A stretch of 64,000 bases of DNA. It comes from DASQFQ01 sp963722815 (GTDB lineage: Bacteria; Actinomycetota; Thermoleophilia; Solirubrobacterales; Solirubrobacteraceae). Made by a program: the position numbers and the translations under genes. Positions 9,070 to 18,766 of the stretch are shown here, piece after piece. The notes under the pieces were generated by a model. It was given only the letters and a program-made list of their open reading frames with translations. It made no database searches and was not told the DNA's origin. How positions within the stretch are numbered: the stretch's first letter is position 1; every line of letters begins with the position of its first letter. The stretch spans positions 248,001 to 312,000 of the forward strand of contig CAVROM010000003.1 in assembly GCA_963722815.1 (NCBI GenBank). Direction: 5' to 3'.

Positions 9070-10578
9070 ATGTCCACTGTTGAGTTCGAAGTCGTCCCGG
9101 ATCAGGGCCGCACGACCCAGCGCGCGCCGGTCGCCGTCCTCGGCGGCGGACCCGCCGGCCTGACCGCCGGCTACCTGCTCGCCAAGCAGGGCGTGCCCGT
9201 GATCGTCTTCGAGGCCGAGGACCAGGTCGGCGGGCTCGCGAAGACCGAGGTCCGCGACGGCTACCGCTTCGATCTGGGTGGGCATCGCTTCTTCACGAAG
9301 TCCCAGGAGGTCGACGACCTCTGGCACGAGGTGATGAAGGAGGAGTTCCTGCTGCGCCCGCGCATGTCGCGGATCTTCTGGAACGGCAAGTTCCTCACCT
9401 ATCCGCTCGACGGCATGGACGTCGTGCGCAAGCTCGGCCCGATCGAGCTGATCCGCTCGGGGCTCTCCTACCTGTGGGCGCAGATGAAGCCCAAGGGCAA
9501 GGAGGACAACGTCGAGCAGTGGGTCTCGAACCGCTTCGGCAAGCGGCTCTACCAGCACTTCTTCAAGACCTACACCGAGAAGGTGTGGGGCGTCCCGACC
9601 ACCGAGCTGCGCGCGGAGTGGGCGGCCCAGCGCATCAAGGGCCTGTCCTTCACCTCCGCCGCCAAGGCCGCGTTCTTCGGCAACAAGAGCGAGATCAAGT
9701 CGTTGATCGGCGAGTTCCACTACCCGCGCTTCGGCCCCGGCCAGATGTGGGAGACGATGGCCGACGAGATCATCGCCAACGGCGGCGAGGTACGGCTCAG
9801 CGCGCCGGTCGAGGAGCTGGAGATCCGCGACGGGCGGGTGGCCGCGGTGGTCGCCGGCGGAGAGCGCATCGAGCCCGCGCACGTCATCTCCTCGCTCCCG
9901 CTGCGGGCGACCGTCGGCCTGGCCGGCGCCGCCGCCGGCGGTGAGGTCCAGGCGTCGGCCCAGGGGCTGCGCTACCGCGACTTCCTCACGGTCGCGCTGG
10001 TGATCGACGGCGAGGACCTGTTCCCGGACAACTGGATCTACATCCACGAGCCGTCGGTCAACGTCGGGCGGATCCAGAACTACCGCTCCTGGAGCCCGTG
10101 GATGGTCCCGGACGAGTCGAAGGCCTGCGTCGGCCTCGAGTACTTCTGCTTCTCGGGCGACGAGCTGTGGGAGATGGCCGACGAGGATCTCGTCGAGCTG
10201 GCCAAGCGCGAGCTCGACCAGCTCGGCCTGGTCGCTCCCGAGAAGGTCGAGCGCGGCTTCGTCACGCGCGTCCCGCTCGCCTACCCGATGTACGACCCGG
10301 ACTACGGCGAGCGCGTCGACGAGATCCGCGGCTGGCTCGAGGGCATCTCGAACCTGCAGCAGGTCGGGCGCAACGGGCTGCACCGGTACAACAACTCGGA
10401 CCACTCGATGCTGACCGCGATCCGGGCCGTCGACAACATCGTCACCGGTGCTCGGCACGACATCTGGGCGGTCAATGCCGAGTCCGTGTACCACGAGGAG
10501 GACGTCAAGGAGGAGCAGCCCTACAAGCGCGCTCCCGACACCCGCGCGATGCGCGAGCCGCTCGTTTCCGAGTCCTGA
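9070..10578 (+). CDS. NAD(P)/FAD-dependent oxidoreductase (protoporphyrinogen oxidase / UDP-galactopyranose mutase-like)
   Basis: 502 residues from ATG 9070. The Rossmann FAD loop VAVLGGGPAGLTAGYLLA is near the N-terminus (~22-39), followed by VFEAEDQVGGLAKT and DLGGHRFFTKS, hallmarks of the amine-oxidase/UGM-like fold. Middle region NVEQWVSNRFGKRLYQHFF and YTEKVWG, and a C-terminal GRNGLHRYNNSDHSMLTAI contain the second flavin-contacting motif. Proteins of this type are often linked to cell-surface glycan genes; the two glycosyltransferases nearby fit, but the exact substrate is unknown. Confidence 0.85.
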   Translation: MSTVEFEVVPDQGRTTQRAPVAVLGGGPAGLTAGYLLAKQGVPVIVFEAEDQVGGLAKTEVRDGYRFDLGGHRFFTKSQEVDDLWHEVMKEEFLLRPRMSRIFWNGKFLTYPLDGMDVVRKLGPIELIRSGLSYLWAQMKPKGKEDNVEQWVSNRFGKRLYQHFFKTYTEKVWGVPTTELRAEWAAQRIKGLSFTSAAKAAFFGNKSEIKSLIGEFHYPRFGPGQMWETMADEIIANGGEVRLSAPVEELEIRDGRVAAVVAGGERIEPAHVISSLPLRATVGLAGAAAGGEVQASAQGLRYRDFLTVALVIDGEDLFPDNWIYIHEPSVNVGRIQNYRSWSPWMVPDESKACVGLEYFCFSGDELWEMADEDLVELAKRELDQLGLVAPEKVERGFVTRVPLAYPMYDPDYGERVDEIRGWLEGISNLQQVGRNGLHRYNNSDHSMLTAIRAVDNIVTGARHDIWAVNAESVYHEEDVKEEQPYKRAPDTRAMREPLVSES

Positions 10579-10726
10579 CGCGCTGTTAACACACAGAGTC
10601 CCGGTGTGACGTTAGGCTGAGTCCACGTCCTGGAGGGCGAAGCAGGAAGCGCGAATGATTCGCGGAGGCGGCGGCTCCTTACCGGGCCGCCGTTTCTCTT
10701 TCCGGGCGCGGGGTATGCCTCGCGGC
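10579..10726. promoter_or_regulatory. Intergenic region with a perfect 13-bp palindrome
   Basis: This gap contains GCGAATGATTCGC at 10651-10663, a perfect 6+1+6 inverted repeat and a candidate operator. TTAACA at 10586-10591 and TAGGCT at 10613-10618 look like promoter boxes but are 21 bases apart, so a promoter is not supported. A hairpin terminator candidate follows (separate entry). Confidence 0.35.
10667..10701 (+). terminator. Candidate factor-independent terminator
   Basis: GGCGGC at 10667-10672 pairs with GCCGCC at 10686-10691 around a 13-base loop and is followed by the pyrimidine tract GTTTCTCTTT. It lies ~90 bases after the oxidoreductase stop and before the acidic-protein start. 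It could also act as an attenuator for the latter. Confidence 0.45.
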
Positions 10727-11170
10727 ATGTCCGAGCAGAAGCAGGAGAACGCGGCAGGCCCCGACGCGGGCGAGGAGGGCGGCGGCGCCGCCGAGTCCGC
10801 GCGCGAGGAAGAGGAAGAGGTCGAACAGGCCAAGCAGCAGATGTCCGAGCTCGAGGAGGGCGAACCGCCCAAGGACCTCGCGGACTGGCCTGGCGGCAAG
10901 GCAAAGTACCTCACCTACGGAGGGCCCGACGGCGGCGAGAGCTACGACGACGCCGCCACCTCGAAGCTCGGCCCGTCCTCACTGCGCCACCACGAGGACG
11001 GCTCGGTGACGATCGAGGGCGAGGAGGTCGACGACCCCGACGAGTACAAGGGCGAGCCGATCCCCGGCGGCCCGAGCGACCCGGACGCTCCGCCTGACCC
11101 CGCGATGGTGGGCGAGGAAGAGGACTCGGACGACTCCTCCGCCCCCGACGCCGACGCGAAGGATTCCTAG
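10727..11170 (+). CDS. Acidic, probably disordered protein of unknown function
   Basis: 147 residues from ATG 10727 (ATG 10715 is an alternative). About a third Asp/Glu with a coiled-coil-prone stretch (EEEEEVEQAKQQMSELEEG), then a more conserved-looking core (DWPGGKAKYLTYGG, YDDAATSKLGPSSLRHHEDG, SVTIEGEEVDDPDEYKGEPI) and an acidic tail. No signal peptide or TM. No family is recognised. Its stop overlaps the convergent PQQ dehydrogenase stop by 4 bases. Confidence 0.7.
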   Translation: MSEQKQENAAGPDAGEEGGGAAESAREEEEEVEQAKQQMSELEEGEPPKDLADWPGGKAKYLTYGGPDGGESYDDAATSKLGPSSLRHHEDGSVTIEGEEVDDPDEYKGEPIPGGPSDPDAPPDPAMVGEEEDSDDSSAPDADAKDS

Positions 11171-12705
11171 GCGCGCTTGACCTTCAGCCGCCGCGCGGCG
11201 TGGCCGGTGTTGCCGGCCGCGTCGACCGCGGTCACCGACACGCGCAGCGTGAGGCGCTTGTGGCGGCGGAGCGAGCGGCGGATGCGCTTGACCGCCTTCG
11301 CCTTCGGGCGGAGGCGGATGACCGTCCGCCGGCCGGCGCGGAGCGAGGTACGGGCGCGCACCAGCGTCCAGCCGCCGAGGCGGGCGCGGATGGTGACGCG
11401 GCAGGCCTCGCTCGCGGTGAGCGCGATCTGCGGCCGCGCGCGGCGGCCGACGCGGCCCTTGCCCGCGACGCGGATTCGGACGCGCGGCGCGGTGCGGTCG
11501 GATCCGGCCGGACCCCCGCCGCCGCCGCCCCCGAGCGGGGGCAGCGCCGGCGGCACCGGCTTGAGCACGCAGGCGCCCGGGGCGCCGTCTTGGATCCGCT
11601 GGACGGTGCCCTCGAGCGATGCGACGTACAGGTGCCCGCAGGCGTCCTCGCCGAACGAGGCGACGGAGGTCTGCGTCAGGCCGGTAGGAGCGTCGCTCGC
11701 TCGGGCGTCGGCGGGTGCGAACGACCGGAGGTCACCCGTGTAAAAGTCGACGTACACGTAGCGGCCGAGCAGCGTCGGCAGCTCCGGATCGCGCACCACG
11801 TAGCCGCCGGTCACCGCGTGCGTGCCGGCCTCGCTGTCGTAGTCGAAGACCGGCGGGATGTACGAGGAGCTGACCGTGCAGCTCTTCGGCCCGGCGACCG
11901 TCCCCTCCCGGCACGCCCAGCCGTAGTCGCCGCCGCGGCCCAGCCCACCGCTCGCCGTCGCGCGGTCGACCTCCTCGCGCGCGCCCTGGCCGACGTCCCC
12001 GATCCACAGGTCACCCGACCCGCGGTCGAAGGAGAAACGGAACGGGTTGCGCAGCCCGTACGCCCAGACCGCGCTGCCAAAGGGGTTGCTCGCCGGGATC
12101 CCGTAGCTCCCCGCGTTGCCGGGCCGCGGGTCGATCCGCAGCACCTTGCCGAGCGGGCTCGCGAGGTCGCGCGCGTGGTTGTGGACGTCGTCGCCCCCGC
12201 CGCCGTCGCCGGTCGCGAACCACAGATAGCCGTCCGGACCCACCTCGACCTGGCCGCCGTTGTGGTTGGACTCCTCGTTGTGGGTCGCCCGGAAGACGAT
12301 CCGCCCGGTCGGGTCGGCGCGGTCGGCGTTCGCGGCCGAGCGCTTGTACTCGCGGATCTGGATCTCGCCCAGCGGGGCGCGCGCGACCATGTAGACGTAG
12401 AACAGCCCGGAGGTCGCGTAGTCGGGCGCGAACGTCATCGAGAGCAGGCCGCGCTCGCCCGCCTGGTCGACGTCGGGGGAGATGTCGAGGAACGGCGCGC
12501 CGACCCGCGTGCCGCCCTTCACCACCTGGACCCGCCCCGCCCGCTCGACCACGAACACGCGCGAGGTGTCGCGCGGCGGCGCGGTCACGGAGATCGGCTG
12601 GTCGAAGCTGCCGAGCGAGACGAAGCCCGGGGCCGCCGCCGCACCCGCCGGCACGAGCAGCGCGAGCGCTCCGGCCAGCAGCAGCGCCTTAGTGATCCGC
12701 GACAT
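11167..12705 (-). CDS. Secreted PQQ-dependent sugar dehydrogenase (glucose/sorbosone dehydrogenase family)
   Basis: 512 residues with a clear signal peptide (LLLAGALALLVPAGAAAA). The beta-propeller of the sGDH family is evident: SRVFVVERAGRVQVV, ERGLLSMTFAPDY, FRATHNEESNHNGGQVEVGPDGYLWFATGDGGGG, LGKVLRIDPRPG, WAYGLRNPFRFSFD, LWIGDVGQGAREEVD and GGDYGWACREG. A Gly-rich hinge then leads to a ~110-residue Arg/Lys-rich beta domain. The family oxidises sugars outside the cell with PQQ and calcium. The start overlaps the rhodanese gene stop by 17 bases. Confidence 0.9.
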   Translation of the reverse strand: MSRITKALLLAGALALLVPAGAAAAPGFVSLGSFDQPISVTAPPRDTSRVFVVERAGRVQVVKGGTRVGAPFLDISPDVDQAGERGLLSMTFAPDYATSGLFYVYMVARAPLGEIQIREYKRSAANADRADPTGRIVFRATHNEESNHNGGQVEVGPDGYLWFATGDGGGGDDVHNHARDLASPLGKVLRIDPRPGNAGSYGIPASNPFGSAVWAYGLRNPFRFSFDRGSGDLWIGDVGQGAREEVDRATASGGLGRGGDYGWACREGTVAGPKSCTVSSSYIPPVFDYDSEAGTHAVTGGYVVRDPELPTLLGRYVYVDFYTGDLRSFAPADARASDAPTGLTQTSVASFGEDACGHLYVASLEGTVQRIQDGAPGACVLKPVPPALPPLGGGGGGGPAGSDRTAPRVRIRVAGKGRVGRRARPQIALTASEACRVTIRARLGGWTLVRARTSLRAGRRTVIRLRPKAKAVKRIRRSLRRHKRLTLRVSVTAVDAAGNTGHAARRLKVKRA

Positions 12706-13042
12706 GCCCGCCCTCGGGCTCGAGCGGGAGTCCGCGCCCGGCCCACTCCTCCATCCCGCCGTCCATCGAGCGAGCGTCCCAGCCCGCGCGGCGGAAGGCG
12801 TTGGCGGCCATGCCGGACCGCGCGCCGAGGCGGCAGACGAAGACGACGGTCGTGTCGCGGTCGATCGTGTCGGCCTTGGACGCGAGGCGCTCGAGCTCGA
12901 TGTGCCGCGCGCCGGCGATCCGGCCCGCCTCGTACTCGTAGGGCTCGCGCACGTCGATCAGCTGGATCTCGCCGCGCTCGAACGCGGCGCGGACCTCGTC
13001 GGCGTCGACGTCGATGTCGTCGGCGTGGAAAGCGTGGGCCAT
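12689..13042 (-). CDS. Rhodanese-domain sulfurtransferase
   Basis: 117 residues, a single rhodanese domain: IQLIDVREPYEYEAGRIAGA, then the active-site loop VVFVCRLGARSGMAA with the persulfide cysteine C70, and MDGGMEEWAGRGLPL at the end. Cytoplasmic, no signal peptide. It lies between the carboxylase and the sugar dehydrogenase on the same strand and overlaps the latter, suggesting co-transcription. Sulfur acceptor unknown. Confidence 0.93.
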   Translation of the reverse strand: MAHAFHADDIDVDADEVRAAFERGEIQLIDVREPYEYEAGRIAGARHIELERLASKADTIDRDTTVVFVCRLGARSGMAANAFRRAGWDARSMDGGMEEWAGRGLPLEPEGGHVADH

Positions 13043-13054
13043 CGCCCGGGAAGG

Positions 13055-14618
13055 TTACGGCCGCGGGCCGCGCGCCTTTGGCCCGGCCCCTGCCTCGTGC
13101 GCCACGAGGCGGTGAGCTTGGCGCGCCCACGCGCACAGCAGCGGCCGCGTGTCGCGCGGATCGATGATCTCCTCGACCCCGAAGCGCTCGGCCGTCCGGA
13201 ACGGCGAGCGCACGGCGTCGAGCCGCGCCTCGATCTCCGCCCGCAACGCAACCGGGTCCTCGGCGGCCTCGAGCTCGCGCCGATACGCGGCCTCGAGCCC
13301 GCCCGCGATCGGCAGCGAGCCCCAGTCGCCTGACGGCCACGCGTACCGCAGGTTGAGCCGCGAGGCGTCGCCGTGCGCGGCGCCCGCCACGCCGTAGACC
13401 TTGCGCACGAGCACCGACACCCACGGCACCGTCGCCTGGTGGACGGCGAACAGCGCCCGCGCGCCGCGGCGCATCGTGCCGGCGCGCTCGGCCTCGGAGC
13501 CGATCACGAACCCCGGCTGGTCGACGAGGTTGACGACCGGCAGCCGGAACTGGTCGCACAGCTCGATGAAGCGCACGAGCTTGTCCGACGCGTCGCCGGT
13601 CAGCCCGCCGCCGTAGTGCTTGGGTTCGCTCGCCAGCACGCCGACCGGGTGCCCGTCGAGCCGCGCCAGCGAGCAGATCAGCGAGCGGCCGTGGCGCGCG
13701 CCGAGCTCGAAGATGCACCCGAGGTCGAAGACGGCGGCGAGGATCGCGCGCATGTCGTAGGGCTTGCGCGGGTCGCGCGGCACGATCGCGCAGCAGCGAC
13801 TCCTCGCGGCGGTCGGCCGGATCGCTGCCCGCGACGACCGGCGGCAGCTCCCACGCGCTCGGCGGCAGGTAGGAGAGGAAGCGCCTGATCTGCGCGAGCG
13901 CGTCGTCCTCGTCGGCCGCCTCGTTGTCGACCGCGCCCGCGCGCGTCTGCATCCGCGACCCGCCGAGCGCCTCCTTGTCGGGCGACTCGCCCATCGCGGC
14001 CGCCACCACCGGCGGGCCGGCCACGAACAGCTGCGCCGTCCCGCGCACGATCACGCTGAAGTGCGAGGCGACCACCCGCGCCGCGCCCAGCCCCGCCACC
14101 GGCCCGAGCGCCGCCGCCACCACCGGCACGCGCGCGAGGTTGGCGATCGCCAGCTCCATGCCGGGGACGTGAGGCACGTACGTGTAGCCCATCTGCTCGA
14201 GCGACTTGACGGAGCCGCCGCCGCCGGTGCCGTCGACGAGCCGCACCAGCGGCAGCCGCAGGTCGTGCGCGAGCCGCTCGGCGTAGACCATCTTCTGCCA
14301 GATGGCGGCGTCGGCCGCGCCGCCGCGCACGGTGAAGTCGTCGCCCTGCACGACCGCCGCGCGGCCCTCGATCTCGCCCTGGCCGCAGACCATGTTGGCC
14401 GGGGTGAACGCGCTCAGCTCGCCGTCCTCGTCGTAGGTGGCGGTGCCCGCGAGCGCGCCGGTCTCGTGGAACGTCCCCGGGTCGAACAGCCGCTCGATCC
14501 GCTCGCGCACGGTCCGGCGCCCCGACGCGTGCTGGCGCGCCACCCGCTCCTCGCCGCCCATCTCGCGCGCGAGCGCCTCGCGGCGGCGCAGCTCCTCGAG
14601 CTCGGGCTCCCAGCTCAT
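13055..14618 (-). CDS. Acyl-CoA carboxylase beta subunit (carboxyltransferase), interrupted by a frameshift
   Basis: ATG 14616-14618 begins MSWEPELEELRRREALAREM. The N-terminal carboxyltransferase half (RTVRERIERLFDPGTFHE, FTVRGGAADAAIWQKM, LVRLVDGTGGGGSV) reads to about 13790, and the C-terminal half continues in another frame (MRAILAAVFDLGCIFEL, LVNLVDQPGFVIGSEAE, GDWGSLPIAGGLEAAYRRE). At ~13788 the run CTGCTGCGCGATC lacks two bases, or has one extra, relative to an uninterrupted LLR-AIVPRD reading. The joined protein, ~520 residues, has normal family length. The enzyme carboxylates an acyl-CoA with a biotinylated alpha subunit that is not in the window. Probably an assembly indel. Confidence 0.88.
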
Positions 14619-14638
14619 GCGGCGGTAGCCTCGCAGGC

Positions 14639-15898
14639 ATGTGGTCGAACTGGTCGCGCGGGCAGTCGTGCGCGCCCGCCGAGCACGTGCGACCGGCGAG
14701 CCGGGCCGAGCTGAGCGAGGCCGTCGCGCGAGGCCGCTCGGTGCGCGTCGCGGGCGCGGGCCACTCGTTCTCCGGCGTCGTGCCGACCGACGGGACGCTG
14801 CTGTCGCTCGACCGCCTCGACCGCGTGCTCGACGTCGACCGCGACTCCGGCCTCGTCCGCGCCGAGGCCGGCATCCGCCTGCACCGGCTCGTGCGCGAGC
14901 TGCACGCCCACGGCCTCGCCCTCCCGAACCTCGGGGACATCGACGCCCAGTCGCTCGCGGGCGCGCTCGTCACCGGCACGCACGGGACGGGCGCGAAGCT
15001 CGGCAACCTGGCGGCGAGCGTCGGGGCGATGGAGCTCGTGCTCGCCGACGGCTCCGAGCTGACCGTCGACGGCGGCGACGAGCTGCGCGCCGCGCGGGTC
15101 GGGCTCGGCGCGCTCGGGGTCGTCGCCGCCGTCACCCTGCGCTGCGTGCCCGCCTTCCGCCTCCACGCCGTCGACCGGCCGCTCCCGCTCGACGACGTGC
15201 TCGGCGAGCTCGACCGCCACGTCGACGGCAACGACCACTTCGAGCTGTTCACGTTCCCGCACTCGCCGATCGCGCTGACGCGCACCAACAACCGCAGCGA
15301 CGCCGCGCCGTCGCCACGACACCCGCGCCGCGAGTGGCTGCAGGACGTCGTGCTCGACAATCACGTGTTCGGGCTCCTCAACCGCGTCGCCCGGCGCGCT
15401 CCGAAGACGATCCCGACGCTCAACCGGCTCGCCGGCCGCAGCGCATCACAGCGCGAGCGGGTGGCCGACTCGTTCGACGTCTTCGCCAGCCCGCGGCTCG
15501 TGCGCTTCGAGGAGATGGAGTACGCGCTGCCGCGCGAGCACGCCGTCGAGGCGATCCGCGCCGCGCGCCAGATCCTCGAGCGCCATCCGGTCTCGTTCCC
15601 GATCGAGCTGCGCTTCTCGGCCGGCGACGACGCCCTGCTCTCCCCGGCTCACGCGCGCGACACCGCCTACGTTGCTGTCCATGTGTACGAGGGCATGAGC
15701 TACGAGGCGCCATTCCGCGAGGTCGAGGCCGTGATGGCCGAGTGGGGCGGCCGCCCGCACTGGGGGAAGCGATCGTTCCTCTCCGCCTCGGAGCTCGCGC
15801 CGCGCTATCCGCGCTGGGCCGACTTCGCCGCCATCCGCGAGCGGCTCGACCCCGACGGGCGGTTCGTCAACGCCTGGGCCCGGCAGACGCTGCTGTGA
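14639..15898 (+). CDS. FAD-linked sugar-1,4-lactone oxidase (L-gulonolactone / D-arabinono-lactone oxidase type)
   Basis: 419 residues. N-terminal PCMH-type FAD-binding domain: EAVARGRSVRVAGAGHSFSG (GAGHSF binds the flavin), LHAHGLALPNLGDIDAQSLA and GALVTGTHGTG. The C-terminal ALO domain follows (FELFTFPHSP, GRPHWGKRSFL, DPDGRFVNAWARQTL). Likely converts an aldonolactone with oxygen or another acceptor. Divergent from the carboxylase with only 20 bases between starts; GTG of the MFS gene overlaps its TGA, so the two are coupled. Confidence 0.92.
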   Translation: MWSNWSRGQSCAPAEHVRPASRAELSEAVARGRSVRVAGAGHSFSGVVPTDGTLLSLDRLDRVLDVDRDSGLVRAEAGIRLHRLVRELHAHGLALPNLGDIDAQSLAGALVTGTHGTGAKLGNLAASVGAMELVLADGSELTVDGGDELRAARVGLGALGVVAAVTLRCVPAFRLHAVDRPLPLDDVLGELDRHVDGNDHFELFTFPHSPIALTRTNNRSDAAPSPRHPRREWLQDVVLDNHVFGLLNRVARRAPKTIPTLNRLAGRSASQRERVADSFDVFASPRLVRFEEMEYALPREHAVEAIRAARQILERHPVSFPIELRFSAGDDALLSPAHARDTAYVAVHVYEGMSYEAPFREVEAVMAEWGGRPHWGKRSFLSASELAPRYPRWADFAAIRERLDPDGRFVNAWARQTLL

Positions 15899-17403
15899 CG
15901 ACAGCCCAGCGCTGGACCCTGACGGTCGTCTGCGTGTCGACCGCGGTCCTCCTCATCAATGTCGCGGCCCCGAACGTCGCGCTCGCGGCGATCGCCGACG
16001 ACCTCGGCGCGTCCTTCACCGACCTCCAGTGGGTGCTCAGCGGCTACTCGCTCGTGCTCGCGGTCTTCCAGCTCACGGCCGGCTCGCTCGCCGACCTGTT
16101 CGGCCGGAGGAAGCTGTTCGTGATCGGCGTCTGCCTGTTCACGGTCGCGTCGGCGCTGTGCACGCTCGCCCCTTCGTCCGGGCTGCTGATCGCCGCGCGG
16201 GCGCTGCAGGGGCTCGGCGCCGCCGTCATGTTCCCGGCCTCGCTGGCGCTGCTCGCGCAGGAGTTCGAGGGCGACGCGCGCGCCCGCGCGATCGGGATCT
16301 GGGGCGCGGTGATCGGGCTCGCGTTCGCGGCCGGGCCGCTGGTCGGCGGCGTGCTCGTGGACGCGATCGGCTGGCAGGCGATCTTCGCGCTCGGCGTCGT
16401 GCTCGGGCTGCCGACGATCGCGCTCGCGCTGACCAAGCTGCGCGAGTCGCAGGACCCGGATCCGAGCCCGGTCGACTGGCCCGGCGTGGCGACGCTCTCG
16501 CTCGGGCTGTTCCTGATCGTCTTCGCGGTGCTGCGCGGCAACGCACTGGGGTGGGCGAGCGCGCCGGTGCTCGGCCTGGTCGCGGTCGGCGCGGTCTCGC
16601 TCGCGGCGTTCGTGCGCGTCGAGCTGCACGCGGCCGAGCCGATGCTCGACCTGCGCCTGTTCCGGAACCGGACGTTCCTGGGCGCGACGGTGATCGTCGC
16701 CACGCTGGCCGGCGGGTCGTTCGGCGTCTTCGTGTACCTGTCGCTGTTCCTGCTCGACGTCGGGGGCGGGAGCCCGGTCGAGGTCGGCCTGTGGCTGGCG
16801 CCGCTCGCGCTGTTCGCGTTCGCGAGCTCGCTCCTCGCCGGCCGGCTCGCCGGGCGCGTCTCGTTGACCGCAGCGCTCGCGGTCGGCATGGGGCTGTGCG
16901 CGGGCGGGCTGCTGCTGATGACGGGCATCGACGCCGACTCGTCGTGGCTGCACCTGCTGGCCGGGCTCTCGGTGGTCGGCGTCGGCACCGGGCTCGCCAA
17001 CCCGATGGTCACCTTCGCCCACCTCGGCGTGCTGCCGCCGGCCCAGGGCGGCCTCGCGTCGGGGATCAACAACACCGCGCGCCAGCTCGGGCTGGCGGTC
17101 GGCATCGCCGTGCTCGGCGTGGTGCTGCAGTCGCACATCGCCGATCAGGTCGAGCAGCGCACCGACGCGCTCGGCTCCGTGCGCCGCGCGGTGACCGACC
17201 GGATCGCCGACGGCGACGTCGGCGCCGCCACGCAGCTCGCGCCGGCGGCCGCGCGCGACAGCCTGCGGAGCACCTACGAGGCGGCCTTCGCGAGCGGCCT
17301 CAACGAGCTCCTGCTGATCTCGGTCGTGCTCGCGCTCATCGGGCTCGCGGCGGCGCTCGTGCTCGTGCGCACGCGCGACCTGTGGCAGCCCCAGCAGGCC
17401 TGA
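15895..17403 (+). CDS. MFS drug-export-type transporter, DHA2 family (14 TM)
   Basis: 502 residues from GTG 15895, overlapping the upstream stop (GTGA). TM1 VVCVSTAVLLINVAAPNVAL, then DLQWVLSGYSLVLAVFQLTAG and GSLADLFGRRKLFV, the MFS A-motif, are typical of EmrB/QacA proteins. Motif C-like GVVLGLPTIALALTK and about 14 hydrophobic segments follow. Proton-driven export of a small compound across the membrane is the family role; substrate unknown. It pairs with the lactone oxidase. Confidence 0.92.
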   Translation: MTTAQRWTLTVVCVSTAVLLINVAAPNVALAAIADDLGASFTDLQWVLSGYSLVLAVFQLTAGSLADLFGRRKLFVIGVCLFTVASALCTLAPSSGLLIAARALQGLGAAVMFPASLALLAQEFEGDARARAIGIWGAVIGLAFAAGPLVGGVLVDAIGWQAIFALGVVLGLPTIALALTKLRESQDPDPSPVDWPGVATLSLGLFLIVFAVLRGNALGWASAPVLGLVAVGAVSLAAFVRVELHAAEPMLDLRLFRNRTFLGATVIVATLAGGSFGVFVYLSLFLLDVGGGSPVEVGLWLAPLALFAFASSLLAGRLAGRVSLTAALAVGMGLCAGGLLLMTGIDADSSWLHLLAGLSVVGVGTGLANPMVTFAHLGVLPPAQGGLASGINNTARQLGLAVGIAVLGVVLQSHIADQVEQRTDALGSVRRAVTDRIADGDVGAATQLAPAAARDSLRSTYEAAFASGLNELLLISVVLALIGLAAALVLVRTRDLWQPQQA

Positions 17404-17558
17404 CTGTCATCGCGAACGTCAACAGCGGCATCGAGGGGTGGGTTCGGGCGCCGGCGGCACGAATGTCACCTCAAGGTCGCATACCGACCCTGAGACGACA
17501 CTCGTACCGCCTCGGCGGTCAGACCCGCTTCCTACCCAGCCAGCCGTTCGCCGGCTCC

Positions 17559-18764
17559 CTAGAGGAACGCCTTGCCCTCGCCGCGGTAGGTCGGCACGGT
17601 GTCCACGATCTCGGAGCCGCGGACCAGCACGAGCTCGTTGAAGCGCTCGCACAGCTCGCCCGCCTTCGCGTGCCGCATCCACACGCGGTCGCCGATCCGC
17701 AGCCCGGCTCCGCCGTGGATCGGCGTCTGCACCTCGCCCGCGCCCTCCTGGCGGTCGAGCCGCAGCCCGTCCTGCAGCGGTTGCGGCAAGCGGTCCGCGC
17801 CCGCTGCGCCAGATGCCGGGTAGCCACCGCCGAGCAGCGTCGCCGTGCGGTCGTCGGGCCGCCGCACGACCGGCAGCGCGAACAGCGCCGCCGGCTCGGG
17901 ATGAAACGCGCCATAGGCGTCGAACAGCGCTGGGCCGTATAGGCCCGAGCCCGCCGCGACCTCCGTCACCGCCGGCTCTGCCGCCGTGCGCTCGACCGAG
18001 CCGGTCCCGCCGCCGTTGACGAAGCGCAGCGGCGCCACCGCCCGCACGGCCTCGACCACCGCGGCGCGGCGGCCGGCCAGCTCGCGCGCCGACGCGCGCT
18101 GCATCGCCCGGATCGCCATGCCCGTCAGCGGCCGCCCGGGCGGGCGGTCGCCGAGGCCCGCGATGTGGGCCTCGTAGCTCAGCAGGCCGTCGAGCTCCAG
18201 CTCCGGCCGCGCGACCACGGCGCGGGCGAGCTCCGCCGCCTGCTCCGGCGTGTGCAGCGGCGAGCGCCGCGCGCCGATCTTCAGCCGCCCGCGCAGCGGC
18301 CACCAGCCGGCGTCGACGTCGAGGCAGACGCGGAGCGGTCCCGCCCCGGCCTCGCGCACGGCGGCGTACGCCAGTTCGAGGTGCTCGGCGCAGTCGACCA
18401 TGACCGTCACGCGGTCGCGCGGCCCTTCCGCCAGCTCCCGCAGCGCGGCCCGGTCGACGGTCGGGTAGGCGACGACCAGATCGTCGTGGCCATGCCCCGC
18501 CAGCCACAGCGCCTCGGGCAGCGTAAAGGCGAGAATCCCCTGCAAACCGGCGCTTCGCGCGCGCTCGATCAGCGCCCGGCAACGGACCGACTTGGAGGCC
18601 AGCCGCACCGGCTTCCCACCCGCCCGCCGCAGCAGGTCGGCGGCGTTGCGGTCGAAGGCGTCGAGGTCCAGAACGGCAAAAGGCGGCTCCAAAGCGGCAG
18701 TAGCGCGGTTCAGCGCTTCCCGCCGGGGTACTCCGCTAGAGTGCCGCGCTTCGGTTAGGGACAT
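17559..18764 (-). CDS. Alanine racemase N-terminal-fold PLP enzyme (amino acid deaminase/aldolase)
   Basis: 401 residues. ATG 18764 (MSLTEARHSSG) is preferred, since the 30 codons upstream run into the riboswitch region. PLP lysine in VRLASKSVRC, then VMVDCAEHLELAY, VCLDVDAGW, LLSYEAHIAGLGD, FVNGGGTGSV and a C-terminal metal/substrate domain with HGGAGLRIGDRVWMRHAKAGE. This is the D-threonine aldolase/D-serine deaminase-like fold. The reaction on a D-amino acid is inferred from family. Nearly divergent from the NlpC/P60 gene, sharing its upstream region. Confidence 0.88.
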   Translation of the reverse strand: MSLTEARHSSGVPRREALNRATAALEPPFAVLDLDAFDRNAADLLRRAGGKPVRLASKSVRCRALIERARSAGLQGILAFTLPEALWLAGHGHDDLVVAYPTVDRAALRELAEGPRDRVTVMVDCAEHLELAYAAVREAGAGPLRVCLDVDAGWWPLRGRLKIGARRSPLHTPEQAAELARAVVARPELELDGLLSYEAHIAGLGDRPPGRPLTGMAIRAMQRASARELAGRRAAVVEAVRAVAPLRFVNGGGTGSVERTAAEPAVTEVAAGSGLYGPALFDAYGAFHPEPAALFALPVVRRPDDRTATLLGGGYPASGAAGADRLPQPLQDGLRLDRQEGAGEVQTPIHGGAGLRIGDRVWMRHAKAGELCERFNELVLVRGSEIVDTVPTYRGEGKAFL

Positions 18765-18766
18765 AA

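Noticed and set aside
11200..13167. Long plus-strand open frame opposite the sugar dehydrogenase
   Set aside because: Same cause; the minus-strand frame has a signal peptide and clear family motifs.
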